The notes below the pieces were generated by a model, which was not told the origin of the DNA, searched no databases, and was given only the letters and a program-made list of their open reading frames with translations. Both the position numbers and the translations under genes were made by a program. 64,000 nt of DNA. It comes from Monocercomonoides exilis. Taxonomy: Eukaryota > Preaxostyla > Oxymonadida > Polymastigidae. Positions 10,823 to 21,637 of the stretch are shown here, one piece after another; positions within the stretch are counted from its first letter, which is position 1, and each line of letters starts with the position of its first letter. The stretch covers positions 368,001-432,000 of the forward strand of contig LSRY02000045.1 in the NCBI GenBank assembly GCA_001643675.2, written 5' to 3'.

Positions 10823-11306
10823 CTATTCTTCTTGTATTATATCGCCATTATACTTCCATCCAATATTTGGAACTTCCATTATTCCCTTAATTGCACTTTG
10901 CTCTTCTTTTTCTATTTCTCCTTTCAGCACGCTCTTTTCTCCTTTAACTCTTTTATCGATTTCTTTATCTCCTTTTGTTTGAAGACTGCTTTTGTTCTTC
11001 ATGACGAAACTCTCTGTTGAAGATGCTGTTTCATCTCCAAATAAAATAGACACAGATATTTCTGTTTCTTCTTCGTCCCATTCAGATAATGACAGGTCAA
11101 TTTCGTAACAAATTTCAGTCTCGTTGATATAATCCTCTTTGCTAAACTCCTTCAAAACTTCTTTTTCATCTCCTCTTTTGAATATTATTTACATCGACAG
11201 ATTGCAAGGCATCAAAAGTTGTCCCAAGCATGTTATTTTCATCACATTTCCCTCTTTCGTTGTCTTCACTTCTTCAATAATGGGGATAAAGAAAGGAGAT
11301 GATACT
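10823..11306 (-). pseudogene. Decayed C-terminal part of surface protein B
   Basis: Downstream of the stop at 11307 the homology continues in another frame. ISEVSSPFFIPIIEEV and then GQLLMPCNLSM match the juxtamembrane part of paralogue C (SERDSSFFIFVLESV, GMLLIPCNLSF). An in-frame TAA follows at 11189-11191. The same frame then reads on as IIFKRGDEKEVLKEFSKED and GDETASSTESFVMKNKS, again matching C (GNAESPSSTNSFILKN). Where C has its transmembrane helix, this copy has only polar residues (GIMEVPNIGWKYNGD), and it stops with TAG at 10823. Beyond that, a Lys/Glu-rich frame runs about another 110 bases. The membrane anchor and kinase-like tail are therefore absent, so this locus probably cannot make a membrane-anchored product. 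Confidence 0.7.
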
Positions 11307-14300
11307 TCAGAAATAATTCCTTTTAAGAGCGCAACCTTCGCTCAACATCCAAAATGAGGCGTTATCCTTCATTCCATCTCCTCCTTTCACGCTCTTCACA
11401 TTCAACGTGCTTCCATCTGAACACAAAATGTTGCGTCGAAGAGAAGGATAGCCGGAAACAAATGGATTGTTGTTCTGAAACATCCCCAGTTCTATCGTAA
11501 CAGTCGAGTTAGACAGAGAAATCGCTCCTTGGGAGAAGTTCTCAAATAAAGTGTTGCTTATATTCACTGTGCTTTCTACAAAGTTGATTGAAGAGCTGCT
11601 CCATTCCCACACAAAACCAGTTTCTTCGCCAGTTTCTTCGTTTTCATTCACTTTTGAATGAATATTCCGTCCATTTTGGCTTCTCGTTTCTGCAACACCA
11701 CAAAATGAGCTCTTTTCTATTGAAACACTTCCACACGAGGTCAAATCCAAATAGCTTCCTCTTTCGCGCTGCCCGCTGATGTTGCTGAACACACACGAGT
11801 CAATCAGAATGCGGCTGTTCCAACTGGCTGCCTTCACAGCTGCTCCTTCCGAATGCTTCAGCTGCACATCCCTCACTTCACACAGAACCAACTCAAACGG
11901 CGTATCGCCACTTTCATCGGCTGCCTTGTAAAATTCAGAATTTAACTCAAAATTATCCGATTCTTCATTGAAAAGAGAAGAAAGAGAAGAAGAAGAAGAA
12001 AGAGGAGGAGGCAGAAGAGCAAACAAGCATCCTTCTTCCACAGTCACTTGGCTGATAGAAACTTCTCTCAGCACAAAAGATGCTGCCATTTCGGCGGCAA
12101 AGGCAGACGAGTGCGAAGAGAGCGAAGAGACGTTGCACCGCTTCACTTCCACTTTGCACCCGCTTTCTGCAGACAGCACACCGCAGCACTCGAAAACATG
12201 CTCTATGCAAATGTCTGCCAGCACAGCCACGCTGCCGCCAGACACAGAAATGAGAGAGTTCGCAGATGACTCGAAGGAATTGGGAGATTGAGAAGAAGAA
12301 GAAGATGATGATGAAGATGAAGATGATGAAGAATCGGAAGATGTTATGAAAGAAACAGAACAATCTTCTATTCTCAGTCCGCTGGCTGTCAGAGACGACG
12401 ACTCGCACTTGATGACATGAGCCGACTGCGAGGCATCGCCCGACACGACAAATAAAGATAGCTCTTTGAAGCAGACACCAATCAACTCCACAGCAGCACC
12501 AAAGCAGGCCTCAATGAACGAATTCCCTGCTTCTGGCTCAAATGAAGACAACGAAGAAGAAGAAGAAGAAGAAGAAGACTGAGCAAATTGCTTTGCTCCA
12601 AATGTTTCTGCTGATGGCTGCTGCCTCGATGCCTGCAAGCGGATGGCCGAGAACGAAACATTGCTCAAACACAAACAATGACTCTCAACACAAATTACAG
12701 TATTTGCCAGCTGCGCCGGCTCTTCTGACGTGATTGTGCAGTCGCCCAGCGTCAGATTTCCGCTCCTCACGCCAAAGACAGAGCGATGCGCAGAAGCGAA
12801 GCTGGGGCCGAAGACGATGTCCATCCCCAAAATGCTGCACTCCTCAGACGAAGACACCACACAATCCGCACTTCCATCCGTCCGAGCGATTTCGGAGTTG
12901 AACTCAAAAACAGCTGGGCTGCCTCCGACTGTCTGCACTGTCGCTGATGAAATGGCTGTCTCTGCTGAAACAGCTGCCTTCTTCACCACCAGCACGTTCT
13001 GGTACGGCTCGTCGTTCAGATGCCGCACAGCCTCGCTGAGTGTCTCACACGGGTCTTCCCTTCGCCCACAGTCCTTCTCGTTCTTCCCTTTCTCTCCCGA
13101 CACAAATATCCGCTCTGACTTGTAGAACACAATAAATGGCACCAAATCAATCGGCTCCTTCTTCACTTTGTCCATCCCGAAGATCGCATTTTCTCTGTCA
13201 AAGGCCAACTCGCTGAAGTCCATCACAAACAGCGCCTCATTGATCTGCTCAGCAATCGATCGGCAGACAATGTAAAGATCCTTCGCCACACTCGCTCTGT
13301 TCAAAGAAAACCGAATCAGCCGAAATTTGATTGGCAGCGCCTTCGCTTTCTCCGAAGACTGTGCATCTGAATCTTCTGGATCGTCCAGGCAGCTCAATGC
13401 AATTGCGCCTCCTCTGCCTTCACTCGTTGAGCACGCACATGTCACAAAAGACGACAGATTCGCCAGCACACTGCCTTCATTTGCCCAGCTGTCAGCCAGC
13501 CCGCCCGCCTTCTCCTTCATCCACACACAAAACGCCCCTCCCAGCTGAGACTCGCTGTTGCAGTCGCTGAATGTCGAGTTGTCCATCGTCAGCGCCACAG
13601 ACAGTGCACTCTCATAAGAAATGATCGATGCCTTCGCACTTGTGCTGCGGATGAGATGCCACTGAAGATTCCCCAGTCTGATTTCGCTCGCTTCTTTGCC
13701 CGCTTTCGTTTCTTTGCCATTCCCTGATAAGACTGATTCCTCATCCCCCTTCTCTTCTGCATCGCCCACAGAAATAAACGATCCTTCTGCAAAATTCAGA
13801 ACATCAACAGAAAACGCACTTGCCACAAAATGTGCAGCCGGCGCAGCAAGTCGGATGGCCGATGTCGCAAAGGAGAGCTCGGCCATTTTGGATTCTTCAA
13901 TCGAAAGTTTCCCAGACGAAACATGGAAAAGCACAAAAGCAACACCTTCTTCTGCTGTCTGCATCGCAAAGGAGCATTTGCTAAGCGTGGCTGTTCCTGT
14001 CTCAGTGAAAAGAAGTTCCTTTTGCGATGTTTCGAAAGACGAAGGCAGGCAGAAGTTGATGGAGGTGAATGCGAGCACAAGCTTGTTTGTGAGCACAGCC
14101 TCAGAAGGCTCAGAAAGAGATTGAATAGCTTTTCCCACATTGATTGTGCATTCATCTGACGAAGGCTCATCAGAAGAAGAGGAGGAAGAAGAATAGCCAG
14201 GAGAAGAAGGAACAGCTGGGCTTATTGAGCTGTTTGAAAGGTCCCACTCGTCTGAAATGGCAGCACTTGTGTTGATTTTGATTTCTCTGAACTGAGTTCC

Positions 14301-15893
14301 TTCTCTGAAATGCCTCATCCCTTCCCAAAACGACAGACAAGGCTCCTTTTCTGACCCGCACCCATGGATGTCTCTTCCACTCGACGACACAACAACAGAA
14401 GTGTCTGTGTGCTCAAACAGCAGCTTGTCCAAAGATATGCCTTCTGTAAAGTTCACTTTGTCTGCCCCAAAGAAAGCATTTGTGTTTTTCCATTCAGTCC
14501 AATCAAACATCAACCTTCCAATGACAACTGAAGAATTCAAATCGGAGCTCAATATGAACACGTTTCTTCCAACAAATGCTTCATTCTCAGAAAACACCAA
14601 ATCAGACAAAGAAAATCCATCGATCGAGTTGCAGCAGCTCAGATACAAAAACCCTCCTTTTCCGACAAAAGTCGAGCAAGTGCAATGGCAAACAGAACTG
14701 AACTGCTCAGAATTTTCTCCCTTCAGACAGAAGCTTCCTTCTGTTCCAAGTTCAATTTTCATTCCTCCACCTTCCTCACTCAACGCAGATGTCAATTCAT
14801 CCAAAGAGCAGTTCACAATTGACAGATGCGTCTCAAGCTGAACAGACCCAAACGAAGGCTGCTCGTCATACTCACTCACATGGAGAGAAGTGAATTCACA
14901 GTTCTTGAAGCTTATTTCAGATGGCTGAGATTCTTGATTGGCCGAAGAGGAATAATCATCTTTTGTATCTGTTGTTGAATGAATCAGATCGAAAAGTGAG
15001 CAAGCTGAAAATGATAAATGTGTAAAGTGAACTCCCTCAAATGAAGCTTGGGCTGCTTGCGAAATCACAAAAGGCGTGACAGAAAATGAGGCAGAATCAG
15101 CATGGCACAGAGAAAGCTGCACAACTGCACCCAAAACGCTGATCAAATGCACGCAACTTGAAAAATCTTGCGATTCTGAAGAAGTGAGAACGAAAGAACA
15201 CGATGAAAATTGGATGTTTCCTGTTTCTGTCGAAGAGGAAAACAACGAAGCACCTTCAGGTGTCTCAACAGCAAAAACAGAAGGAATATGAAAATCGATC
15301 GAAGAAAACGAAAGAGCGGCTGTGGATGAAACAACACTCCCAGATGCAAACTGAACATTGGTGCTGATGTTAATACCGCTGTTTTCTTTGCTAAATGACA
15401 CAACATTGACTGAGTTGAGTGAAATGTCATTTTCGATCGAGCCATTCGATTTCACAGTGATTACTCGAAGTGGCACATCAGCACTGCTCTCTGTAAGTCG
15501 ATTGACAGAATAGTCAAGCGATTGGCACGGAACATATTTGTTCCCACAAAACACCTCGTTCTGCCCTGCTGGCGCCTCAACCAGAACAGACGCACTCACA
15601 AAACCTTCCACAAAAATCATCAGATCAACCGCCTCGCTGAAATAGCTCCTATCAAACCCAACCAGCGCATTCGTTTTGTCCTCAAATTGTGTTGCAAATG
15701 CAAACAACTCAGAATTCACTCCCTTCCTCAGGTCATTCGCCACAACAAACATGTCTCTTCCCTGGTGTGCCTTGTTTCCTCCAACACTTATCTCTGAAAA
15801 TGAATATCGGTCATTGTTGTCTGTTGCACATGTCAAATAGATTCCTCTCCCGCATCCTACATGACTGCCACAGATGCTGTTCGTTTCAACCAC
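11307..15893 (-). CDS. Surface protein B, 5'-truncated paralogue of A and C (probably a pseudogene)
   Basis: This 1528-codon open frame is of the same modular family. Its first residues (VVETNSICGSHVGCG) fall in the middle of a module and lack a signal peptide. The first codon that could serve is a GTG at 15893, and the frame is closed by TGA 17 codons further upstream, so the true 5' end is missing. Module signatures are CGNKYVPC (~15540), CGSEKEPC (~14350) and CGRREDPC (~13060). Serine-rich, triplet-repeat-like stretches (SSSSSSSS near 12290-12330 and 12555-12580) interrupt the modules and are unusual compared with A. The last residues, FVSGYPSLRRNILC and then LNVKSVKGGDGM, equal the conserved juxtamembrane motif of C at 21790-21880. 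The frame breaks at a run of four A near 11318. Base composition is less A+T-rich than its surroundings. It is either a recent pseudogene or a gene fragment. Confidence 0.75.
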   Translation of the reverse strand: MVETNSICGSHVGCGRGIYLTCATDNNDRYSFSEISVGGNKAHQGRDMFVVANDLRKGVNSELFAFATQFEDKTNALVGFDRSYFSEAVDLMIFVEGFVSASVLVEAPAGQNEVFCGNKYVPCQSLDYSVNRLTESSADVPLRVITVKSNGSIENDISLNSVNVVSFSKENSGINISTNVQFASGSVVSSTAALSFSSIDFHIPSVFAVETPEGASLFSSSTETGNIQFSSCSFVLTSSESQDFSSCVHLISVLGAVVQLSLCHADSASFSVTPFVISQAAQASFEGVHFTHLSFSACSLFDLIHSTTDTKDDYSSSANQESQPSEISFKNCEFTSLHVSEYDEQPSFGSVQLETHLSIVNCSLDELTSALSEEGGGMKIELGTEGSFCLKGENSEQFSSVCHCTCSTFVGKGGFLYLSCCNSIDGFSLSDLVFSENEAFVGRNVFILSSDLNSSVVIGRLMFDWTEWKNTNAFFGADKVNFTEGISLDKLLFEHTDTSVVVSSSGRDIHGCGSEKEPCLSFWEGMRHFREGTQFREIKINTSAAISDEWDLSNSSISPAVPSSPGYSSSSSSSDEPSSDECTINVGKAIQSLSEPSEAVLTNKLVLAFTSINFCLPSSFETSQKELLFTETGTATLSKCSFAMQTAEEGVAFVLFHVSSGKLSIEESKMAELSFATSAIRLAAPAAHFVASAFSVDVLNFAEGSFISVGDAEEKGDEESVLSGNGKETKAGKEASEIRLGNLQWHLIRSTSAKASIISYESALSVALTMDNSTFSDCNSESQLGGAFCVWMKEKAGGLADSWANEGSVLANLSSFVTCACSTSEGRGGAIALSCLDDPEDSDAQSSEKAKALPIKFRLIRFSLNRASVAKDLYIVCRSIAEQINEALFVMDFSELAFDRENAIFGMDKVKKEPIDLVPFIVFYKSERIFVSGEKGKNEKDCGRREDPCETLSEAVRHLNDEPYQNVLVVKKAAVSAETAISSATVQTVGGSPAVFEFNSEIARTDGSADCVVSSSEECSILGMDIVFGPSFASAHRSVFGVRSGNLTLGDCTITSEEPAQLANTVICVESHCLCLSNVSFSAIRLQASRQQPSAETFGAKQFAQSSSSSSSSSLSSFEPEAGNSFIEACFGAAVELIGVCFKELSLFVVSGDASQSAHVIKCESSSLTASGLRIEDCSVSFITSSDSSSSSSSSSSSSSSQSPNSFESSANSLISVSGGSVAVLADICIEHVFECCGVLSAESGCKVEVKRCNVSSLSSHSSAFAAEMAASFVLREVSISQVTVEEGCLFALLPPPLSSSSSLSSLFNEESDNFELNSEFYKAADESGDTPFELVLCEVRDVQLKHSEGAAVKAASWNSRILIDSCVFSNISGQRERGSYLDLTSCGSVSIEKSSFCGVAETRSQNGRNIHSKVNENEETGEETGFVWEWSSSSINFVESTVNISNTLFENFSQGAISLSNSTVTIELGMFQNNNPFVSGYPSLRRNILCSDGSTLNVKSVKGGDGMKDNASFWMLSEGCALKRNYF

Positions 15894-16100
15894 ATTTACG
15901 TCTTCAACTGCTATTTCTCCAATTTCAGCTCAAAAAACATCGCTCCATCCTTTTTAATCCTTCTGATTTTATTATTTGGAAAGAGCATACAACAACTTCT
16001 ATTTCGTAGCTGTTCTGAAGAGGATACATCTATCTACACATATTTAATCATTCTTTGATGAACCTTTTGAATGAAGAGGAGTTCAACAGAAGAACAGCTG

Positions 16101-17784
16101 ATGATGAGTCTTCTCCTTCTTTCCCTCCTTCTTCTTTTTCTCCTTCATTTTTTTCCATTTCAACTTCTCACAGGTCTTTTAAAATGATTTTGCAATTAAA
16201 TATTCTTCCTCCCCATGTGTGCTAATAACAGACAAATCGACTGTAACAATGGATTCCTGCATTTCCCACCAAAAATCGGAATCTCCGTTTCTTTTGCAAA
16301 GTGGGGCAATCTGTTTCACAAATATGAGTTTGATCCCCCAAAAGAATCTTTGCCCTTCCAGCCTCATTTTTTCATCTGATGATTCAAATTCTATTATTTT
16401 GAGAAATTCCATCGTTGCAGATCTGGCTGTTTCGTCATCAGACTATTTCTTGTTGTCTGGAAAGAACAAAATGGAACAGATTGATAATTGTGCTTTCAGG
16501 AACATGTCAGTGAAATATGACAAGGATAGTGATTACCAAATGGAGCATTCATGCTGCTTGAGTTCAATGGAGAACAGCCTCATTTATTTATGTGTGAATG
16601 CATTTGAAGGAGGGATTTCGAGAGGATCGTATTCTTCACAAGAATTTGTCTGCAAAAACACAACAATAAACTTCGGGAAAAGAGAAACGAATGCTCTTGA
16701 GAAAAAAGAAAAACTGAACACAACAGAAAGTCAATCCTTTTCGTTGTGTGAATGGGAAGATTGCACATCCCTCCATGGAGGCGCTATTTATGTTTATAAC
16801 AATGCAAGTGCAATTCTCACAGTTGAGAATTCTTCATTCACAAGATGCAGTGCTTCTTCGACAAATGGTGGAGGAATATATGCTCAAAGAATAGCTGAAT
16901 GCATTGTGCTCCATACCATATTTGTCCAATGTTCTGCGGAAGCAACAAATAATCATGGGGGAGGCGGAATCATGATCGAAAACATCTGTGTTCAACCAAT
17001 GGTTGACGATTGCTATTTTCAAAACTGTTCATCTGGTAATGATGGAGGGGCAGTTGATCTCCGTCAAACAAATTCTCAAAGGGAAAAGAGATGCATTATC
17101 GATTCATTATTTGTCTCTTGCAATGCAAATCATTCAACCTCATCCGATGGAGGTGCAATTCAACATTGGACTTCCATTGACAAAGCAATCATTTCAAATT
17201 GTTTGTTCCGTAATTGTCATTCCATGTGTGGAGGAGGCGCTGTTGGCATATTAATTATTAGCAACAATATGCAACATTGTTTTATTTCTGCTTTTTCCAC
17301 AACAATACATGCAAAAAAGGTGGGAATGATATTGTTCTTTTTGAATCAACATCAAACAACATTGATTCCTCGTGCTTTTCAACAAGGAATACAACAAATA
17401 GAGTTAGCATAGATGTATATGTAGTGATTGATCAAAGTGTATGGCTTCGAAACGATTTTAGAATAATGAGATTTGTTTCATCTACCGAAACACAACCTTA
17501 TGCAACTGATACAATTAGCTTGTGGACTGAATGAAATTCATCCTTGTGGGACTATCAGGCATTGCTTGACTCAGCTTATTCCTGATATTTTCACAGATAT
17601 TGAGATACTCACAGGAACGATCACAAAAACCAAGAAAGTGGATTGTGGAATTAACACTTTTACTGTTTATGGCCAAAGTGATATGAGCACAGCAATCCAA
17701 ACCGAATTTGAAGCATCTGGGCTGTCTCTTTTTTTCTGTCTCAGCAGGCTCATTAACTGTAATTGTCCTTTCACTTGTGCATGA
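16101..17784 (+). pseudogene. Surface protein C, N-terminal part (frame-shifted)
   Basis: The start is set by a strong signal peptide, MMSLLLLSLLLLFLL, at 16101, head-to-head with gene B. The frame closes at 16185 just after a run of four A and continues one frame over as NDFAIKYSSSPCVLITDKS. From there 16219-17412 is open, with coils such as LHGGAIYVYN, TNGGGIYAQ and SDGGAIQHW. A second shift near 17280, in a T run, joins MQHC to FYFCFFHNNTCKKGGNDIVLF, which is the counterpart of the FFFFHDC...GHDVYF segment of gene A. After one more shift between about 17410 and 17500, the first module signature appears, ACGLNEIHPCGTI (~17520-17550). A fourth shift sits in a T7 run near 17730 and leads into the long frame that begins at 17708. 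Four small indels in 1.6 kb, at least three in homopolymers, mean either decay or poor base-calling. Confidence 0.7.
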
Positions 17785-20700
17785 TCCAACACACTCAAAT
17801 AATCGTGGGTCAAGGCTGTTTGAGATAAGTGGAGCAGGAGAAATACATATTAGCAGATTGAACATATCCACAGGAAGCACACAATCAACAGAGACAGCAT
17901 TTTTCACAGAACTGATAAATATTCAGAATGGTGTGCTACAGATGGAAAATGTGAACTGGGCAAAGACGATTTCCACAAATTCATTGTTTTCGATTTTTTC
18001 AACAAATGAAATTTCATTGATTCTTTCCGAGTGTGCCTTTGATGGGATTGAGAGAACAACAAGCCGAGCAGCTGTGATCTCGTTTTCTAATGAAAATGGA
18101 AACATTGATCTGAATTCGAGCACTTTTGAAGGATGTGGAAGCAGAACATCGGCTGATGGGGGATCGATGATGCTGTGTGTTGGGTATGGAAATGAAGTGA
18201 AAGTGAAATGTGGATCTTTTGATGGGTGCTATTGCTCTGCAACATATGGATTTGGGGGAGGAATCTTTCTTCAATTATTGAATGAAAACCCCAATTTCCT
18301 GATCTCTTCTTCCTTTGGGACAAATACAGCCAAGCGGGGAAAAGATATTTTTGTCATTTCACCCAATTTGGAAGTGATCGCAAAGTCACAAAAAATCACA
18401 AGCGTGATAGCCTCTTTGGATTCTTTTGATAAGGTGCAAGGATATAACAATGTAAACAACAGTGTGGCTATTCCTCTGTGCATCTATCTCCTTCACACAC
18501 CGGAAGAAATATATGTGAGTAATACTTAAGCATCCAATCACTCACTCTGTGGAATTGTCCAATTTCCTTGTTTAACAATAAAGTACTCACTCTCACGATT
18601 AGCAAGAGAAAAGAAAATTATTGTGAATGGAATGATTATGATGAGTGATGAATTGGCATTTGCTGAACAGAAACTTGAAATCCGAGGAATCAATGATCAG
18701 AGTGGTTGGACAATCTCCGACGAAAGTGAAACATCCAATTCATCGATGATAACAGCAAATGTTGAAACGATTCTATCAAAACTCATCTTCTCTCTTCCAT
18801 CTTCCCTTCCTCTTCACTCCACTTTCATTTCGTCTTCTTCATCATCAATGACTTTATCTCATTGTTCTCTTTCTCTTCAAAATCCTTTATCTGAATTGGT
18901 ATTTCTGTTTTTATCCGTTGAGTCTGGAACCTTGTATATTGATTCGTTTTCTGCTTCATCGATTGATTTGAGTGGATATCCATTGATCTCGTTGCCTGGA
19001 AGTGGAACAAATACAGAGTTTATGAATACTCCCTGGCTGAACATGACAAACAGCAATTTCACAGAAATCAAAAGAACAGCTGGAAGTGGAGGCTGCGTGA
19101 GCATTGACAACAGCCATGATGAAAATTCAAATGCAGAAATAAACATTGAAGAATGTGATTTTGATGGATGCTCTGTTTTTGCTGATGGAAGCAGAGGAGG
19201 GGACATTAATGCTCAGCTGAAATGGAATATCCAATTGAATATTATTTCATGCACATTCACAGGATGCACAGCGCCAGCTGGAGAAGATAAGAATGGGTTT
19301 GGGGGAGGGCTGGGGCTGAAGCTGATTGATGAGTATTCTTCGTTTGTGATCTCGTCCCCTGTATTTGACACAAAAAAGCCAAATGTTGCAACATATGGAA
19401 ATGATCTATTTGTTGAGTCATCCAACTTGACGAAGAGCATCACAAACACCTCACTTCCATTTGTATCAGAGCATCTTGCTGATTTTTCCTTGGATTCGAT
19501 GAGAGGTTTCGATGGAAGTGACACAACGAATGCTATTCCTTTGGTGTATTTCTGGCGAACATTTAGTTCGGAAATTTTTATTGGAGGTGAAGGTTGTGAT
19601 GTGTGTGTCTGTGGGCTTTCTGATTATCCTTGCCAATCATTCGATTATTCTCTGGATCGACTGCCTGAAGGAAATAAAAAGAATATTAACATCATTGGAA
19701 AAGGAGTTCTCCAAAAAGGTGTTGTTGTGAGTGGAGTTTCAGTGAAATCGGATGAGAGCATCACGTGCTCATTGGAATGTGTCTCATCGCTTGAAGGAGA
19801 TGAAGGAGTAGCAATGAAGATTTCTGGAATTACCACTTTCGAACTGATAAACTTTGTAGTTCCATCATCATTTGTAAATGGAGTCAATGTTTTGTTGTAC
19901 GTTGGCTCAAGCGAGGGATTGCTGACTGTGAAAGACTGCTCATTCACCAAGAAAGGAGATGACAGAGAAGAAGTGACTCATTATGGGCTGATCATAGCAG
20001 ATGGAGGTTCAGTTGTGTTGGACTTTGTGACAATGCAATCACTTTGCTTTTCACAGGATGTTATTTCTGTGTTGTCAATAACAGCGTTGAATTTGAAAAA
20101 TCTGACAATGAAGAATATTGATCTGGATGGGGAAAGTGGATTGAACATTTCAAAGTGTTAAAGAAGAGAAAACAATGAATTTGAACAAAATATTGTTATT
20201 GAGTGGAGTGTATTCGAAGAAGTCACCCAGAACACAACTGATGATATTCCCATCATTCGGAACAAAAATGATGAAGAGCCATTGAAAATGGTTATTAGAA
20301 ACACAACAATGAAGAGGTGCGGCGGATCGAAATGTGAAAAGGGAGGAGGGATGTTTTCTGTGTTGAATGAGGAAGGAAAGTTTGACTGCTCATTTTGCGA
20401 GATTTCTGAGTGCTTCTGCTCAACCACTGGAAGAGGTGGCTGGCTGTTTCTGGAGTGCACCTCGGTGGCTGAGCAGCCTCTGAATTTTGTGTTGTCGAGT
20501 ATTACATTCAAAGACAACTCTGCGTTCAGGGGAAAAGATGTGTATATGAGATGCCACTCAATTGAAACACAGATTGTTGAAGAGCTATTCTTGCTGGATT
20601 TCAGAGTGCCGTTTGTGAAAGAGCTGGCGATATGAGGATGCACAACAGACTCTTTTGTGGAGGAAGAAGATCTTCTGCTGAGAGTGGTGAAATATCTGAG

Positions 20701-21637
20701 CGAGACGATATTTGTGTCTTCAGTTTCTGAAAATCACAAAGATAGCAAGCAATGTGGAGAGTTCAACATGCCTTGTGAGTTATTGAGCTTTGGAGTGAAT
20801 CACATCATTCCTTCATCGTATTCGCAGCTGTTGATCTCGAAGGAGACGGTTATTGTTGGGGAATGTGATGTGCATGATGTAATTATCCGCTCATTGCAAC
20901 CTCAGTCAGCTGCTTTTGTGTATCTGAACTCAACAATTGCTGGAAATGAAGAAAATCTGATCACAATCTCAGAGAAAGTTCGGATAGAAAGTGTGAAATT
21001 CAATTTTGGCCAGTCGTTTTCATATTCAGGCAGTTCTATTATCCATGAAACAAATGGCCAATTATCTCTTTCTTTTGTTGATTTTTCTTCGATTGGCCAA
21101 TCAGAAAGCATTGAATCTATTGTTCTCAATTCAACATAGTTGAACATCGAAAATGGATTTCTTCATGTTGATAACTGCTCAATATCAATGATTTCGTTCA
21201 AGAAACCATTCTTTCAGTTTTGTGGGGATGAGATTTCGATGACAAACATGAAGCTGGAACAGATTGAATCAACAAGAAATGTTGTTGAGATTGGGCAATG
21301 TGGAAGTGTTGTGCTGAATGGAATTGATGCAGATGGAGTGAAATTGTCTGATGGCTGTATCTTTTCTATAAATGATTCAACTTTAGGAACAATTTCCATT
21401 GGAAGCTCCTTATTCATAAATTGCTCGAGGAGCTCAAAAAGAGCTTCTGTTTTCTCTGCTTCTTCATCATCCTCTCAAATAGCTCTTTCCAATTGCTCTT
21501 GCTCAAACTGTAATTCTCTGACAGACAAAGAAAGTGTGATGGAGATTGGAAACGCGAAGAATGTTTCGATGCATATGTGTAAAATTGAAAAAATTCTCAC
21601 AAAAGAAAGCGAAAGAGAAAGAAATAAAGATTTTTAA
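17708..21637 (+). pseudogene. Surface protein C, central modules: one frame broken by stop codons
   Basis: A single reading frame runs from 17708 through 21637 and on to 23335. It is interrupted here by TAA at 18527, TAA at 20159, TGA at 20633, TAG at 21137 and TAA at 21635. On both sides of each stop the protein remains recognisable family sequence without any shift of frame (for example EEIYVSNT, stop, ASNHSLCGIVQFPC). Module signatures are CGIVQFPC (~18550), CGLSDYPC (~19620) and CGEFNMPC (~20765), about 1.1 kb apart, each preceded by a G-K/N-D-hydrophobic motif (GKDIFVIS, GNDLFVES, GKDVYMRC). Inner coils such as FGGGIFLQ and FGGGLGLK resemble those of gene A. The simplest reading is a nonsense-mutated pseudogene. 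Reassigned stops are discussed in the findings and judged less likely, because genes A and B contain no such codons over thousands of bases. Confidence 0.75.

Noticed and set aside
11965-12408. 147-codon minus-strand Phe/Ile-rich frame and plus-strand partners inside gene B
   Set aside because: Out-of-frame readings of gene B serine tracts.
17708-21637. Nuclear genetic code with TAA/TAG = Gln
   Set aside because: Several in-frame TAA/TAG fit Gln positions, but a TGA is among them, and long genes A and B and the spliced genes show no internal TAA/TAG. Kept only as a testable alternative.
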